Positions 8,348 to 17,089 of a DNA stretch of 50,799 bases are shown here, piece after piece. Numbering within the stretch: the first letter of the stretch is position 1; each line of letters starts with the position of its first letter. The position numbers and the translations under genes were made by a program. The notes under the pieces were generated by a model. That model worked only from the letters and a program-made list of their open reading frames with translations, had not been told where the DNA came from and did no database searches. This DNA is from Parageobacillus thermantarcticus (GTDB lineage Bacteria > Bacillota > Bacilli > Bacillales > Anoxybacillaceae): contig NZ_FOJS01000022.1 of assembly GCF_900111865.1 (NCBI RefSeq), positions 1-50,799 of the forward strand. The letters are read 5' to 3'.

Positions 8348-9330
8348 TATTCCAAATTTATTTTTCCTTTCGATGCCAATTTTGCCCAACTTGCACCGTT
8401 ATTTTTTGTCATGAAAATATCCCCGTTCATGGTAGCAATCACAATTTCCTTCTCGTTTCTCGGATTAGAGGTTATATACATGATATGGTCTTTTTCATCA
8501 AGCGGAGGAACAGGAAGAAATTCCTCTCGTTTTGAGTTTAATGATTGTTTGATCAGTATAGGCTTATTGTTTTCTATAGCCGCAAATAAAATGGATTTTT
8601 CTTGAAAGGCAAAAGTTGTGGTATTGATCTTTCGAGTAAAACGCTCAAACGTATTTCCATTATCATTTGAGATGAAAATTCCTTCAGGCGTACTAATTCC
8701 AACCATGTTTTCGTCGGTTGGATGGGCTGCAATCGTTCCTGCAGAAGTTTGCGGCAAACCGTTCAATTGGCTTTGCGACCACGTTTTTCCATCGTCTTTA
8801 CTATAAAATACCCCTTGTCCGAGCGTTTTATTTTCTTCTTGGTTCACCACATAAATCGTATGGCTTCGATAGCCGACGGCCATGTAATGAAAATCAGATT
8901 CTTTATAAAATCCTAGATTCATCAATGTTTGTCCATTATCAAAACTTTTGACAAGACCAAGCGGATTCCCCAACGATGAACCTGCTTCTGGATGCCCCGA
9001 TGAATAAAAGCCATCATCAGTCGCAGAAAAGCCCATATAATCATGTTTATTGGAAGTCGTCTCATACCATCTATTATTTTGGTAAACAAGCAAACCTTCG
9101 TGTGTAGCGAAGTAAACCGCATTTTTGTTGCCTGCATAACCGATTCCATGCAAATGTTCAAACTTTCCTTCTTTCTTTTCTTTAAAGAAAGGATTGTTCG
9201 TAACAGAGACGTTCGACTTTGCCTGTTCTTTGCTAGTAATAAAAGGCTGTTTTTCTGCAGTGGGAGATGAACAAGCGCTTAACAGAAAAATAGCCGATGT
9301 AATCATAATGGCTTTGGTCATTTTTTTCAT
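8347..9330 (-). CDS. BNR-repeat lipoprotein (F510_1955-type glycosylhydrolase-like/sortilin-like)
   Basis: This 327-residue lipoprotein has a signal peptide ending in the lipobox LLSACSS. It then forms a predicted beta-propeller with at least four Asp-box motifs: SFDNGQTL, SKDDGKTW, SNDNGNTF and TKNNGASW. An HLHGIGY segment at the start of the propeller is typical of the Bacillaceae family annotated F510_1955. Family members are named glycosylhydrolases, but no catalytic residues can be assigned here, so a binding or scaffold role is as likely. The gene sits among copper-island genes on the minus strand with its own terminator. Confidence 0.8.
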   Translation of the reverse strand: MKKMTKAIMITSAIFLLSACSSPTAEKQPFITSKEQAKSNVSVTNNPFFKEKKEGKFEHLHGIGYAGNKNAVYFATHEGLLVYQNNRWYETTSNKHDYMGFSATDDGFYSSGHPEAGSSLGNPLGLVKSFDNGQTLMNLGFYKESDFHYMAVGYRSHTIYVVNQEENKTLGQGVFYSKDDGKTWSQSQLNGLPQTSAGTIAAHPTDENMVGISTPEGIFISNDNGNTFERFTRKINTTTFAFQEKSILFAAIENNKPILIKQSLNSKREEFLPVPPLDEKDHIMYITSNPRNEKEIVIATMNGDIFMTKNNGASWAKLASKGKINLE

Positions 9331-9641
9331 CGTGGATACCCCTTTTGTGCATGAAGTGTATGAAAGTATTATAACAAAAATATTTGCAGAATTTAAAACT
9401 TAACTTTTGCAAGCGTTCCATCATTATCTGCTAATCGTTGCGTCAAGTGTATATTCGGTATCCGGCATCTGTTCTCGCCGTTTTCGGGATTCACTCTCCG
9501 TTCATGGTTGATATTGCAATCGTTTCTTTATTAAATTTTCTCGGCAACTTCACGAATCCGATCATGGCGCACGCAGATCATCTCACACAAAAGTATAGAC
9601 CCTGTATGAAAGTACAGGGTCAAGAATTTGATTTGCCTTTG
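9331..9641. other. Intergenic stretch, no supported gene
   Basis: The + strand of 9438-9590 carries a hydrophobic open frame (including VDIAIVSLLNFLGNFTNPIM) without a ribosome binding site and running into the reverse of the next gene. It may be a decayed membrane-protein fragment. Upstream of the BNR gene, 9345-9375 contains ATGAAGTGTATGAAAGTATT, faintly like the box at 9939-9980. Confidence 0.3.
9598..9621 (-). terminator. Hairpin after the Met-rich secreted peptide gene
   Basis: GACCCTGTA and TACAGGGTC pair perfectly around a six-base loop. The following minus-strand sequence (TATACTTTTG) is only moderately T-rich, so termination is plausible but not certain. Confidence 0.55.
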
Positions 9642-9899
9642 TTACATCATGCTATTCATTTGTTGATTCATTTTGCTATTATTCATCATATGTTCCATCA
9701 TTTGATTCATATTTTTAGTATTTTGGCACTGTTCGTACATCTTTTGTAATTGTTCCTCCGAAAATTTTGGATGCATTTGTTTCATCATTGACAACATTTC
9801 TTTCTGGTCATTATTCTCGTTTTTATTTGCTGCAAAAACTGCTGTAGCTAATACAAAAGCTGAAACAAGAACGAACAAACCTGAAATAAGTTTTTTCAC
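9642..9899 (-). CDS. Met-rich secreted peptide, probable extracytoplasmic copper binder
   Basis: This 85-residue product has a clear Sec signal peptide (hydrophobic core then ATAVFAANK). The mature region has about a quarter Met plus many Asn, Gln and Lys: KEMLSMMKQMHPKF, then NQMMEHMMNNSKMNQQMNSM at the C-terminus. Clustered Met with occasional His is typical of Cu(I)-binding extracytoplasmic proteins. I chose GTG 9897-9899 because GGAGGT lies 7 bases before it. The family is not recognised by name. Its promoter carries the shared ATGGAGA-type box. Confidence 0.7.
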   Translation of the reverse strand: MKKLISGLFVLVSAFVLATAVFAANKNENNDQKEMLSMMKQMHPKFSEEQLQKMYEQCQNTKNMNQMMEHMMNNSKMNQQMNSMM

Positions 9900-9935
9900 T
9901 TTCAACACCTCCATCTTTTTCTGGTTTTAGAATAA

Positions 9936-9982
9936 AGGAAAAGTATGGAGAAAGTATTCATAAAAAATTACAAATTTTTGTC
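9936..9982 (-). promoter_or_regulatory. Shared ATGGAGA-type box, copy 1 (upstream of Met-rich peptide)
   Basis: On the + strand AAAAGTATGGAGAAAG is followed by TATTCATAAAAAATTACAAA. Nearly the same 45 bases recur at 17715-17760, and a variant with a direct repeat lies at 14884-14922 before the poly-His ATPase. The conserved position ahead of copper-island genes suggests a binding site for a regulator of the OmpR/PhoB type; this is inference. Confidence 0.5.
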
Positions 9983-10087
9983 GCGTTAGATATTGTCAAA
10001 AATCGATTAGAATTTCTAATGGCTTTGTCATCATAAACATATTTTGTTTTGTTGCTTGCATGTTTCTTAAACAACGTGAGTCATTAC

Positions 10088-10203
10088 GATTAAGTCCGAA
10101 ATTTGGTGTAAAAAGAAACGGCCAAAAGCAGTTTGATTTTTGATTTCTCCAAAACGTCAATTTGCTGAACCAAGAAATGAAAATTTACACAAGACTTGGA
10201 TCA
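10088..10203 (+). repeat. Short MITE-like repeat, copy C
   Basis: The left end TTAAGTCCGAAATTTGGTGT runs into AAAAAGAAACGGCCAAAAGC, then CCAAAACGTCAATTTGCTG, and the right end TTTACACAAGACTTGGATC. The ends are imperfect inverted repeats and the whole is about 115 bases. No coding potential. Confidence 0.75.
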
Positions 10204-10327
10204 TCATCACACATTAGCTTGTAGAAATGGTATAAGATGATATGCGAATAATTCAAAAACCTTTGCTGTTAGTCGAATGCTATATGTTTGCACATCCGTC
10301 ATATTAATACAACGAGTTTCCAAAATA

Positions 10328-10359
10328 AAAAACAGCTCGCTCAGCTTGCAAGCTGTTTT
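10328..10359 (-). terminator. Terminator after the cell-wall-binding lipoprotein gene
   Basis: On the minus strand AAAACAGCTTGC pairs with GCGAGCTGTTTT around a short loop, followed by TTTTATTTTGG. Confidence 0.8.
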
Positions 10360-10381
10360 GCGCATATCGATTTGCGTGCTT

Positions 10382-11653
10382 CTAATGCCCTTTCCCGGTC
10401 GCGGGAACAATTTCGAGTTTTTCATCGATGATTCCTTGTGTTTGATAAGAGATAGAACGGAATGTACCAGATAAAAATGCGTGGTTATACGGTCCTGCTG
10501 TTGGATCATCCGTAAAAGTTGGTTTTAAACGGGCTAAAAATGCATATACGTCCTTTGTTAATGTCCCATTTTCTAGCCATATTAAAGGCGCATGTTTTCC
10601 TAAATGGGAAAACGGCGCAGCCGCAATCGCTAGTTCTGGGGTTTTCGTTGAAATAAATGATACGCCATGTCCCGGATCATTTAACCCCCAGCCAAACTTC
10701 GTTTTTTCATCTTTGTAAGCAGCAAAAGAAACAGATTGTTGCACCGGCGTTTCGCCCGCGATTCGGACAACGGAGCCAAATGATTTTAGTTCGTTTTCCA
10801 CTTTTTTAGAGATTACTGATTCGGGACCTAAAAGATATATGTTTGCTTTTCCTTTTCTTTGCTGTAGCGCCACTTTGGTTGGCTGCGGAATGTCATTTTC
10901 CGTAACATACAGTAACGGTTCTTCCATATGGGCGATCCAATTGGCGGCTATAAGAGTGTACAATTTCGCCTTCTCTTCTAAAGAACCAATAATCACGCCT
11001 TGTGGAGTCTTACCGGCGATGTCACTGTAAAATCGGTCAATTTCTTTTGCAAACGCAGCTGGATCCGTCTCACTAATTTGTTTCAGCTTAAAATTTTTTA
11101 ATTTATTCAGTTCGCTTTTCTTAAGATTTCCCATCACCATAATTTGCGTACCGTCAGCTGTGCCTAAAGGTTGAAGACGGTTTATTTCTTTTATGACGGC
11201 ATCTGGTATTTTTTGGTCTTTTGTAAATAAAACAGGGCCATTGTTTGGATGATGGATGAAGTCCACACTCGCCAATGCGATTTGCCAGTTTTCAACAGGC
11301 ACTAAGATAACTCCGCCGGGTTGATTTTCTTTATGTGTAGCAGGCCAAACCGTTTGTGAAACCTTGACGGATAATTCAATGGGATCATCCGTGTTGATAC
11401 GGGTAACGTTTTTCGTTGCGGTTATCATGATGTGTTGATTTGCCAAACGGTTGAAGGAACTTGGCGGCTTTGCGAATTCCATTTCATTGTTTTTGCCATT
11501 GGTGGACATCCCCATATTTTCATGATTCATATTCGCACGCTGCATTCCTTTTGAATCACGATCCATCTGGCCATTGTTTTGATTATTACATCCGATAGTA
11601 ATAAAGACAGGCAGCACAGCTACTAGGAGTCCCCTAAACAATTTACTGATCAT
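10382..11653 (-). CDS. Cell-wall-binding-repeat lipoprotein with Met-rich linker
   Basis: This 423-residue lipoprotein has a signal peptide ending in the lipobox FITIGCNN. After it comes a Met/Asn/His-rich linker of about 35 residues (segments QMDRDSKGMQRANMNHENMG and STNGKNNEMEF). The body resembles CW_binding_2-type repeats: GTADGTQIMVMGNL, a central ANIYLLGPESVISKKVENEL and GSVVRIAGETPVQQS. This architecture places it at the membrane/wall interface. The linker Met clusters suggest Cu(I) binding, matching neighbouring proteins. ATG 11651-11653 is chosen for its AAGGAGG site; an ATG seven codons upstream lacks one. The catalytic role is unknown. Confidence 0.75.
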   Translation of the reverse strand: MISKLFRGLLVAVLPVFITIGCNNQNNGQMDRDSKGMQRANMNHENMGMSTNGKNNEMEFAKPPSSFNRLANQHIMITATKNVTRINTDDPIELSVKVSQTVWPATHKENQPGGVILVPVENWQIALASVDFIHHPNNGPVLFTKDQKIPDAVIKEINRLQPLGTADGTQIMVMGNLKKSELNKLKNFKLKQISETDPAAFAKEIDRFYSDIAGKTPQGVIIGSLEEKAKLYTLIAANWIAHMEEPLLYVTENDIPQPTKVALQQRKGKANIYLLGPESVISKKVENELKSFGSVVRIAGETPVQQSVSFAAYKDEKTKFGWGLNDPGHGVSFISTKTPELAIAAAPFSHLGKHAPLIWLENGTLTKDVYAFLARLKPTFTDDPTAGPYNHAFLSGTFRSISYQTQGIIDEKLEIVPATGKGH

Positions 11654-11800
11654 GTGCAATCCTCCTTGAAACAACTTTTCTTTTTATAATTATCCCCGTT
11701 TGTTATTGCTTTTATTAATCAAAAAAGTCCAATACAAGGCTTTCCACCAAAAAACTCAAACGAATGTATATGAAAATCGCTCTCTTTTTGGGGCGGCGAT

Positions 11801-11912
11801 GATCAAGCCCGGAATTTATGTCAAAAGAAACGGCAAAAAGCAGTTTAGTTTGATTCCCCAAAATCTAAATTCGCTGGATCAACAACTTTTTACACATAAT
11901 CAAGATTTGATC
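11801..11912 (+). repeat. Short MITE-like repeat, copy D
   Basis: It starts GATCAAGCCCGGAATTTATG and ends CAAGATTTGATC, so the outer seven bases are a perfect inverted repeat. The interior has AAAAGAAACGGCAAAAAGC and CAAAATCTAAATTCGCTGG, as in copies C and I. The surrounding stretch 11654-11967 has no other feature besides the promoter region of the lipoprotein gene. Confidence 0.8.
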
Positions 11913-11967
11913 GGCGGCCACTTTATGATACGAAAACATGGCTATTGCATTTTTTGCAAAAGACAAA

Positions 11968-11998
11968 AAGCGAAGGATGCCCTAAGACACCCTTCGCT
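11968..11998 (-). terminator. Terminator after the His-rich small protein gene
   Basis: AGCGAAGG and CCTTCGCT form a stem; the minus strand continues TTTTTGTCTTTTGC. Confidence 0.75.
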
Positions 11999-12003
11999 AC
12001 CCC

Positions 12004-12189
12004 TCATTTACTTTTTAATTGTTTCTTTAATTGCTCATTGTCTGCCTGTAATTTTGTAATCTGATCCTGTAATTCCTTGATGGAATGATGATCATGATGG
12101 TTATGATGATTATGATGCTTATGTCCTCTCATACAAAATAGCATCATTAAAGGACATAGCAACAATATTAAAAGATTGGCCCAATTCAT
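12004..12189 (-). CDS. Small membrane protein with His-rich segment and coiled coil
   Basis: This 61-residue protein has one N-terminal membrane helix (LLILLLCPLMMLFCM), a His-rich patch (HKHHNHHNHHDHH), and a C-terminal heptad-type helix (IKELQDQITKLQADNEQLKK). It resembles the small DUF2933-like proteins often found beside copper ATPases. It is the third gene of the ATPase-cupredoxin operon, with a GAGGAGA site. The His patch is likely to bind Cu or another soft or borderline metal near the membrane, and the coiled coil could mediate oligomerisation or docking. The function is inferred only from these features. Confidence 0.75.
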   Translation of the reverse strand: MNWANLLILLLCPLMMLFCMRGHKHHNHHNHHDHHSIKELQDQITKLQADNEQLKKQLKSK

Positions 12190-12234
12190 TCCGTTTCTCT
12201 CCTCTTCCGTTTAGTTGACAACTTTTGTTGTCTT

Positions 12235-12615
12235 TTAATCCTGAACAATTACTTTCCCGCGATACATCCCCATTTGACATTGAAACGAATATTCTCCGCT
12301 TTCTTTTGGCAGAAATTCAACCGTCACCTTTTCCCCAACAGGGAGAACCGCACTTTTGTTGAATTCAGGAAATACAACCATTTCCGAACAAGAGTTTTCC
12401 TCTTTTCGAATAAATTGAAACTTCACCGGCTTTCCTTTTTTGACTACAACAATATGTGGAGTATAGCCGCCTTTGACGATTATTTCTGCTTCTTGATATC
12501 CAGATGGGGTTAAGGTAGCTTTGTATCCGCCCTTTTTAGGACCCCAGAAAAACCAAGCAATGAAAACAATAAGAAGCAGCCCACTCACATTAACGATAAT
12601 CGGAGTCATATCCAT
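12235..12615 (-). CDS. Membrane-anchored cupredoxin
   Basis: This 126-residue protein has an N-terminal membrane helix (VSGLLLIVFIAWFFW) followed by a cupredoxin_1-type beta-barrel. Likely copper ligands lie in GYTPHIVVV, ENSCSEMVV and the C-terminal CQMGMYRGKV motif. It should hold a single copper on the outer face of the membrane and pass electrons or copper to partners. The start ATG is at 12613-12615, with AAAGGAGGT lying inside the last codons of the upstream ATPase gene. The two are therefore translationally linked, which argues that it accepts copper from that ATPase. Confidence 0.85.
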   Translation of the reverse strand: MDMTPIIVNVSGLLLIVFIAWFFWGPKKGGYKATLTPSGYQEAEIIVKGGYTPHIVVVKKGKPVKFQFIRKEENSCSEMVVFPEFNKSAVLPVGEKVTVEFLPKESGEYSFQCQMGMYRGKVIVQD

Positions 12616-12618
12616 CAA

Positions 12619-14835
12619 TCATACCTCCTTTGGTTGAAAACGTTTCAAGCGATTGGCGTTTGCCACAACAGTAACAGAGCTAAACGCCATTGCCGCTGCG
12701 GCTACAAGCGGAGACAATAATGAACCAGTCAATGGATAAAGCGCGCCAAGAGCGATTGGGATGCCTAGTGCATTATAAATGAACGCGCCAATTAAATTTT
12801 GATATACATTTCTCATCGTTGCCCGACTAATTTGAATCGCTTGCACTACCGATTGTAAACTTCCTTTAACAAGGGTAATATCACTCGCTTCAATCGCTAC
12901 ATCCGTACCGGTTCCGATTGCCATTCCAATATCTGCCTGCGTCAGTGCCGGGGCATCATTGATTCCATCTCCCACCATTGCTACTTTTTTCCCATCTGCT
13001 TGCAGTTTCCGGACAATTTCTGCTTTATTCTGCGGGAGCACATCTGAGATGACATTGGTAATCCCTACCTTCTTCGCGATTGCACGCGCCGTTCGCTCGT
13101 TATCCCCCGTAACCATGATTACCTCTAATCCGATGTTTTTCATTGCCGTAATTGCCTCTAAAGAATCTTGTTTCACCGTATCCGCTACAGAGATGACTCC
13201 TTCCGGTTTTCCATCAATCGCCAAAAACATTGGTGTTTTTCCTTCGTCCGCCAATCTTTCAGCATGTTGTATATAAACTTCTGTTGCAATGTTGCCTTTC
13301 TTCATGAGTTTCAAGTTTCCGAATAGAACATGGCGATCATCAATCCATCCTTGCACACCATGCCCCGGTATAGCTTCAAAGTTCTCGGTTTTCCCCAGCA
13401 ATATATTTTTCTCTTTAGCTGCTTCAAGTATTGCACCTGCTAACGGATGTTCCGATCCTTGTTCAAGCGTTGCCGCGAAATAAATTAATTCTTCTTCTTT
13501 GAGTGAACCTACAGGGATCACATCGGTTAACGAAGGTTTGCCCATGGTGATCGTCCCCGTCTTATCTAAAACGATAGTCGTTAATTTCTGGGCGATTTGC
13601 AGCGCTTCGCCGGAACGGATGAGAATCCCGTTTTCCGCTCCTTTACCTATCCCCGTAGTCAAGGACATAGGAGTGGCCATTCCTAATGCACAAGGGCAGG
13701 CAATAATGAGCGTCGTCACTAAAACAATTAGAGCATACATACTTGAAGGCGAAGGACCGAAATTAAACCAAATTAAGTACCCAATGATAGCTAAAATGAT
13801 TACACTCGGAGTAAAAATCGCAGAAACTTTATCAACAATTCGTTGGACAGGGATGCGGGAGCCTTGAGCTTGCCTCACCATGTTGATGATATTAGATAAT
13901 GCGGTATCATCCGGCGACTTTGTCACCTGAAATGTAAAGCTCCCTGTTTTATTCATCGTGCCGCCAAATACTTCGTCACCTTGAACTTTCTGTACAGGCA
14001 ACGATTCGCCGGTCAACATCGATTCATCAACGGCTGAACTTCCGTCAAGAATGATTCCGTCGACCGGTATCTTCTCACCGGGCCGCACAACAACGATATC
14101 CCCGATCTGAATCTGCGATACAGGAATTTCTGTTTCCACTCCTTCTTTTAACACCCGAGCCGTCTTAGGTTGTAAACCAATGAGTCTTTTAATTGCTTCA
14201 GATGATTTGCCCTTCGCTTTTTCTTCCATCGCCATTCCTAATACGACTAACGCAGTGACAACCGTTGAAACATCGTAATACACTTCCGCCATCGATGGAT
14301 CTGGAAATAAGTCCGGCCAAAGCAAGGCGACAACCGAATAAATCCATGCCGCACTGATCCCGATGGCAATTAGTGTATGCATATTGGCTGAACGTTGTTT
14401 TAATCCTTCCCATGCCCCAATGAAAAACTGGCTTCCGCTGTAAATCATCACAATCAAGGCTACTACTGCCATGAGCAACCTGCTAAACCAGAGTTGACTG
14501 CTTCCCATAGGCAGCAAATTTCTTATGATTGGAAAAAAATCTGGATATGACACCAATATAACAGGAACTGACAATATTCCGGCAACCCACCATTTTTTCA
14601 TTAGTTCTCGATACAATTGTTCATCATTTTCGTGTTTTTCTCCCTCTTCTGTTTGATGTGAGGTATCCGAGTGTATCGAGCTAGAACTGAAAGTGTTGGA
14701 TTCGTGATGGCATGAATGTTTCTCTTGATGGTGAACGCGATGATGGCTGTGGCTGTGGTGATGCTTGTCATGATGGTGATCATGTTGGTGATCATGATGG
14801 TGATGGGTGCAAGAATGGTTATTTCTTCTCTCCAT
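12619..14835 (-). CDS. Cu-transporting P1B-type ATPase with poly-His N-terminus
   Basis: This 738-residue protein starts with about 45 residues of which roughly 21 are His, then a Ser/Glu linker, with no HMA domain. The ATPase core is complete: TGES (275-278), transport motif CPC (380-382), Asp424 in [21 protein letters not shown], and [11 protein letters not shown] in the last helix. CPC plus the YN and MxxSS helix residues indicate Cu(I) export (P1B-1); CopB-type enzymes with His-rich tails usually have CPH. It is therefore a hybrid of CopB-like tail and CopA-like membrane site. It heads the operon ATPase-cupredoxin-His-rich protein, starts after GGAGGGG and follows a shared ATGGAGA-type box. 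Confidence 0.92.
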   Translation of the reverse strand: MERRNNHSCTHHHHDHQHDHHHDKHHHSHSHHRVHHQEKHSCHHESNTFSSSSIHSDTSHQTEEGEKHENDEQLYRELMKKWWVAGILSVPVILVSYPDFFPIIRNLLPMGSSQLWFSRLLMAVVALIVMIYSGSQFFIGAWEGLKQRSANMHTLIAIGISAAWIYSVVALLWPDLFPDPSMAEVYYDVSTVVTALVVLGMAMEEKAKGKSSEAIKRLIGLQPKTARVLKEGVETEIPVSQIQIGDIVVVRPGEKIPVDGIILDGSSAVDESMLTGESLPVQKVQGDEVFGGTMNKTGSFTFQVTKSPDDTALSNIINMVRQAQGSRIPVQRIVDKVSAIFTPSVIILAIIGYLIWFNFGPSPSSMYALIVLVTTLIIACPCALGMATPMSLTTGIGKGAENGILIRSGEALQIAQKLTTIVLDKTGTITMGKPSLTDVIPVGSLKEEELIYFAATLEQGSEHPLAGAILEAAKEKNILLGKTENFEAIPGHGVQGWIDDRHVLFGNLKLMKKGNIATEVYIQHAERLADEGKTPMFLAIDGKPEGVISVADTVKQDSLEAITAMKNIGLEVIMVTGDNERTARAIAKKVGITNVISDVLPQNKAEIVRKLQADGKKVAMVGDGINDAPALTQADIGMAIGTGTDVAIEASDITLVKGSLQSVVQAIQISRATMRNVYQNLIGAFIYNALGIPIALGALYPLTGSLLSPLVAAAAMAFSSVTVVANANRLKRFQPKEV

Positions 14836-14883
14836 AAATTCCCCTCCGCATTGTTTTCTTTGTGAATAATATTAAGAACGAAA

Positions 14884-14922
14884 CATGGAGATTGTATGGA
14901 GAAATTTAGAAAATTACGTGAC
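14884..14922 (-). promoter_or_regulatory. Shared ATGGAGA-type box, copy 2 (upstream of poly-His ATPase)
   Basis: On the + strand CATGGAGATTGTATGGAGAA contains two ATGGAGA units repeated with an 11-base period, followed by AATTTAGAAAATTACGTGAC. Direct repeats with one-turn spacing are typical of OmpR/PhoB-family response-regulator sites. The surrounding stretch 14836-15025 holds nothing else apart from the ATPase promoter. Confidence 0.5.
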
Positions 14923-15025
14923 AGTTGAAACCATAATGAATGTATTTATATGTAAATAAAAGGAAATAAAATCCCTTCGATCACTTTTTTGATAATGATG
15001 AACGGATTTTTCTGTGACGAACCCC

Positions 15026-15121
15026 TTATTTCTTTCTCTTTGCTCTCTGATATCCCGAAAGATAGACTGATTCCATGTCAGATCGATACTCTTGGATCAT
15101 TCTTTCGAAGTTCGCCTCCAC
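15026..15121 (-). CDS. Small helical protein, 31 aa
   Basis: GTG 15119-15121 is preceded by AAGGAGGG at six bases, an excellent site. The 31-codon frame encodes a charged amphipathic helix (EANFERMIQEYRSDMESVYL) with a basic tail (QRAKRKK). It has no membrane segment. The gene stands alone between the poly-His ATPase promoter and the divergent propeller gene. The family is not recognised. The strong ribosome binding site and coherent helix favour a real small protein. Confidence 0.5.
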   Translation of the reverse strand: MEANFERMIQEYRSDMESVYLSGYQRAKRKK

Positions 15122-15306
15122 AACAGTCCCTCCTTCTTATTGAAAATCTTTTCTATTTTACAAGATAAATTTGCAGAATTGATGGATTTCAATAAATTGT
15201 AACGGTTAAGAACAATTTTAATTTTATTGTGAAATTCATCACAGCGATTAAATATTTTGGCTAATATCATGTCTTTAGACTCAATAAACCAAAAGGAGGA
15301 ATTTGG

Positions 15307-16382
15307 ATGCGTAAAATGACCATTGCCTTGTTAACCTTATTGGCGATGTTTACGCTTATTCTAGGAGGTTGCGGGACGAATTCTCAAAAAAGCAACACTA
15401 CTTTAGGGGAAAATAAACAATCCGCAGCCGCCACAAAAGGGCAAAGAAAAGAAACGAAAAAATATTATTTTACCGCTAACGAAGGCGGAAGCATTTCAAA
15501 AATTGATTTAGAGACAAATAAAGTCGTTTCAACAATCAAAGTAGAAGGTTCTGTTCACAATGTCCAAGTTTCCCCGGACGGAAAAATTCTCGGCGCTACT
15601 TTAGTGCCGGGAATGCAGCACGGGAACGATCACTCCATGGAAATGAAAGGAATGGCATTGTTTTATAATACAGAAACGGACGAATTAATAAAGAAAGTGG
15701 AAGTCGGGAATCATCCTGCTCATATCGTTTTTACCGAAAATGGAAAGTACGCTCTCGTTACCAATAATGAAGACAATAACGTTTCAGTCATTGATATGGC
15801 GAGCTACTCAGTCATCCAAACAATTCCAACTGGAAAAGGTCCGCATGGTTTCCGGATCTCTAAAGATAGCCGTTATGCGTATATTGCCAATATGGGAGAA
15901 GATAGCGTCAGCATCCTCAATTTAGAAACCATGAAAGAAGAAAAGAAAATAAAAGTAGGATCTACTCCTGTAACAACCGGTATTACTTCGGACGGTAAAA
16001 CATTAGCCGTAACGTTAAATAAAGAGAATGCCCTCGCCATTGTTGACTTAGCAAGCGGTAAAGTAGAAAAAGTGCCGGTCGGTCGGGGGCCAGCCCAAGT
16101 GTACATGGATCCAGATGATACATTCGCTTATGTAGCCATCAAGGGACGAAGGAGGCACCGTCTCATTCCGTAAGCAAAATAAACATAAAAACAAAAAAAG
16201 TGGTTGCCACGATTGAAACTGGCAAAGGAGCGCACGGAGTTGTCACAAGCCCGAATCAAAAATATGTTTTCGTCACCAATATGTTTGACAACACGGTGAG
16301 TGTCATTGATAAAGTGCGAAACAAAGCAATCAAAACGGTTCCAGTAGGTGAAATTCCGAACGGGATCAGCATCATGCCGTAA
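15307..16382 (+). pseudogene. YVTN beta-propeller lipoprotein, disrupted by one frameshift
   Basis: ATG 15307 follows AAAGGAGGA. The first frame (to 16173) gives a lipoprotein signal with lipobox LILGGCGT and repeated propeller blades (VSTIKVEGSVHNVQVSPDGK, VEVGNHPAHIVFTENGKYAL and others). A Met/His-rich insertion, QHGNDHSMEMKGM, sits in an early blade. At about 16138 GCCATCAAGG appears to have lost one A. Restoring it lets the frame continue to TAA 16380-16382 through two more blades (ATIETGKGAHGVVTSPNQKY, NTVSVIDKVRNKAIKTV). The intact product would be about 358 residues. It is either a recent pseudogene or a sequencing error. The propeller would sit outside the membrane, perhaps as a copper-binding or nitrous-oxide-reductase-like scaffold. 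Confidence 0.85.
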
Positions 16383-16390
16383 AATAAATA

Positions 16391-16431
16391 AGCAGCAGGT
16401 TGCATTTTTAGCCTGCTGCTCTTTCTTTTCT
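16391..16431 (+). terminator. Terminator after the propeller gene
   Basis: AGCAGCAGG and CCTGCTGCT form a stem around a 12-base loop, followed by CTTTCTTTTC. Confidence 0.8.
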
Positions 16432-16514
16432 ATTTACGGAATGATAAAAATTATAAAAAAAAGAAAACAGCGCTCCGTTTTTATTGTAGCAAACACATCC
16501 CTTTAGTCCTTTTT

Positions 16515-17018
16515 TTATTTTTCTCTTTTTCTCGGGCTCAATACAGCAATATAAACATTGCCGTCCTTAATGTAAGGGTCAAATACATCTAACGGTCTTG
16601 GCGGCGGCCCTCCTACATTGATGCCGTATTCATCATATTGCCCTCCGTGGCACGGGCAAAAAAAGCGGACACCTTTTTTCTGCATATTCATTTCCGCATC
16701 GCCTATTGTACAGCCTAGATGGGTGCAAACCGGAGACATAATCAGCAAAGAGTCGTCTTTTTTATTGATATACACAAATCCTTCCCTTTCCTGTTCGGTC
16801 CATGCATCTTTTATTTTGGCTTTATACGATACCTTTTTCGGAAATTCCCCCTTTTCTAACTCGCTTAGAGGACCTAGATTGGCCATGGAGCTGATATCGA
16901 CGTTTTTCTTTTTATCATTACTGCAAGCAGACAACCCTATAGGCAATGCGGAAACGGCAAATAATCCAGCTGCTCCTTTTAGCGATCTGCTCAGAAAATC
17001 TCTCCGATTCAACTTCAA
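16515..17018 (-). CDS. Tat-exported Rieske [2Fe-2S] protein
   Basis: This 167-residue protein begins with a twin-arginine signal (NRRDFLSRSLKGAAGLFAVS) whose end, LPIGLSACS, also fits a lipobox. The mature domain has the two Rieske cluster motifs CTHLGC and CPCHGG plus the GGPPPRPL loop, as in QcrA-type proteins of menaquinol:cytochrome c reductase. No cytochrome b or c gene is nearby. It is therefore probably a stand-alone Rieske electron carrier working with the neighbouring cupredoxins and oxidase rather than part of the bc complex. The start is a TTG (17016-17018) or the TTG two codons later, behind GGGGGGGAGA. Confidence 0.88.
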   Translation of the reverse strand: MKLNRRDFLSRSLKGAAGLFAVSALPIGLSACSNDKKKNVDISSMANLGPLSELEKGEFPKKVSYKAKIKDAWTEQEREGFVYINKKDDSLLIMSPVCTHLGCTIGDAEMNMQKKGVRFFCPCHGGQYDEYGINVGGPPPRPLDVFDPYIKDGNVYIAVLSPRKREK

Positions 17019-17089
17019 TCTCCCCCCCTAATCGCCTTTAAGATAAAGGTCCTTCTTTTCTTACTCTGCGACAAATGCATCTTTAATGA

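Noticed and set aside
9438-9749. Open frame on the + strand with hydrophobic stretches
   Set aside because: It has no ribosome binding site, and its second half is the reverse of the Met-rich peptide gene, so it is not called as a gene.
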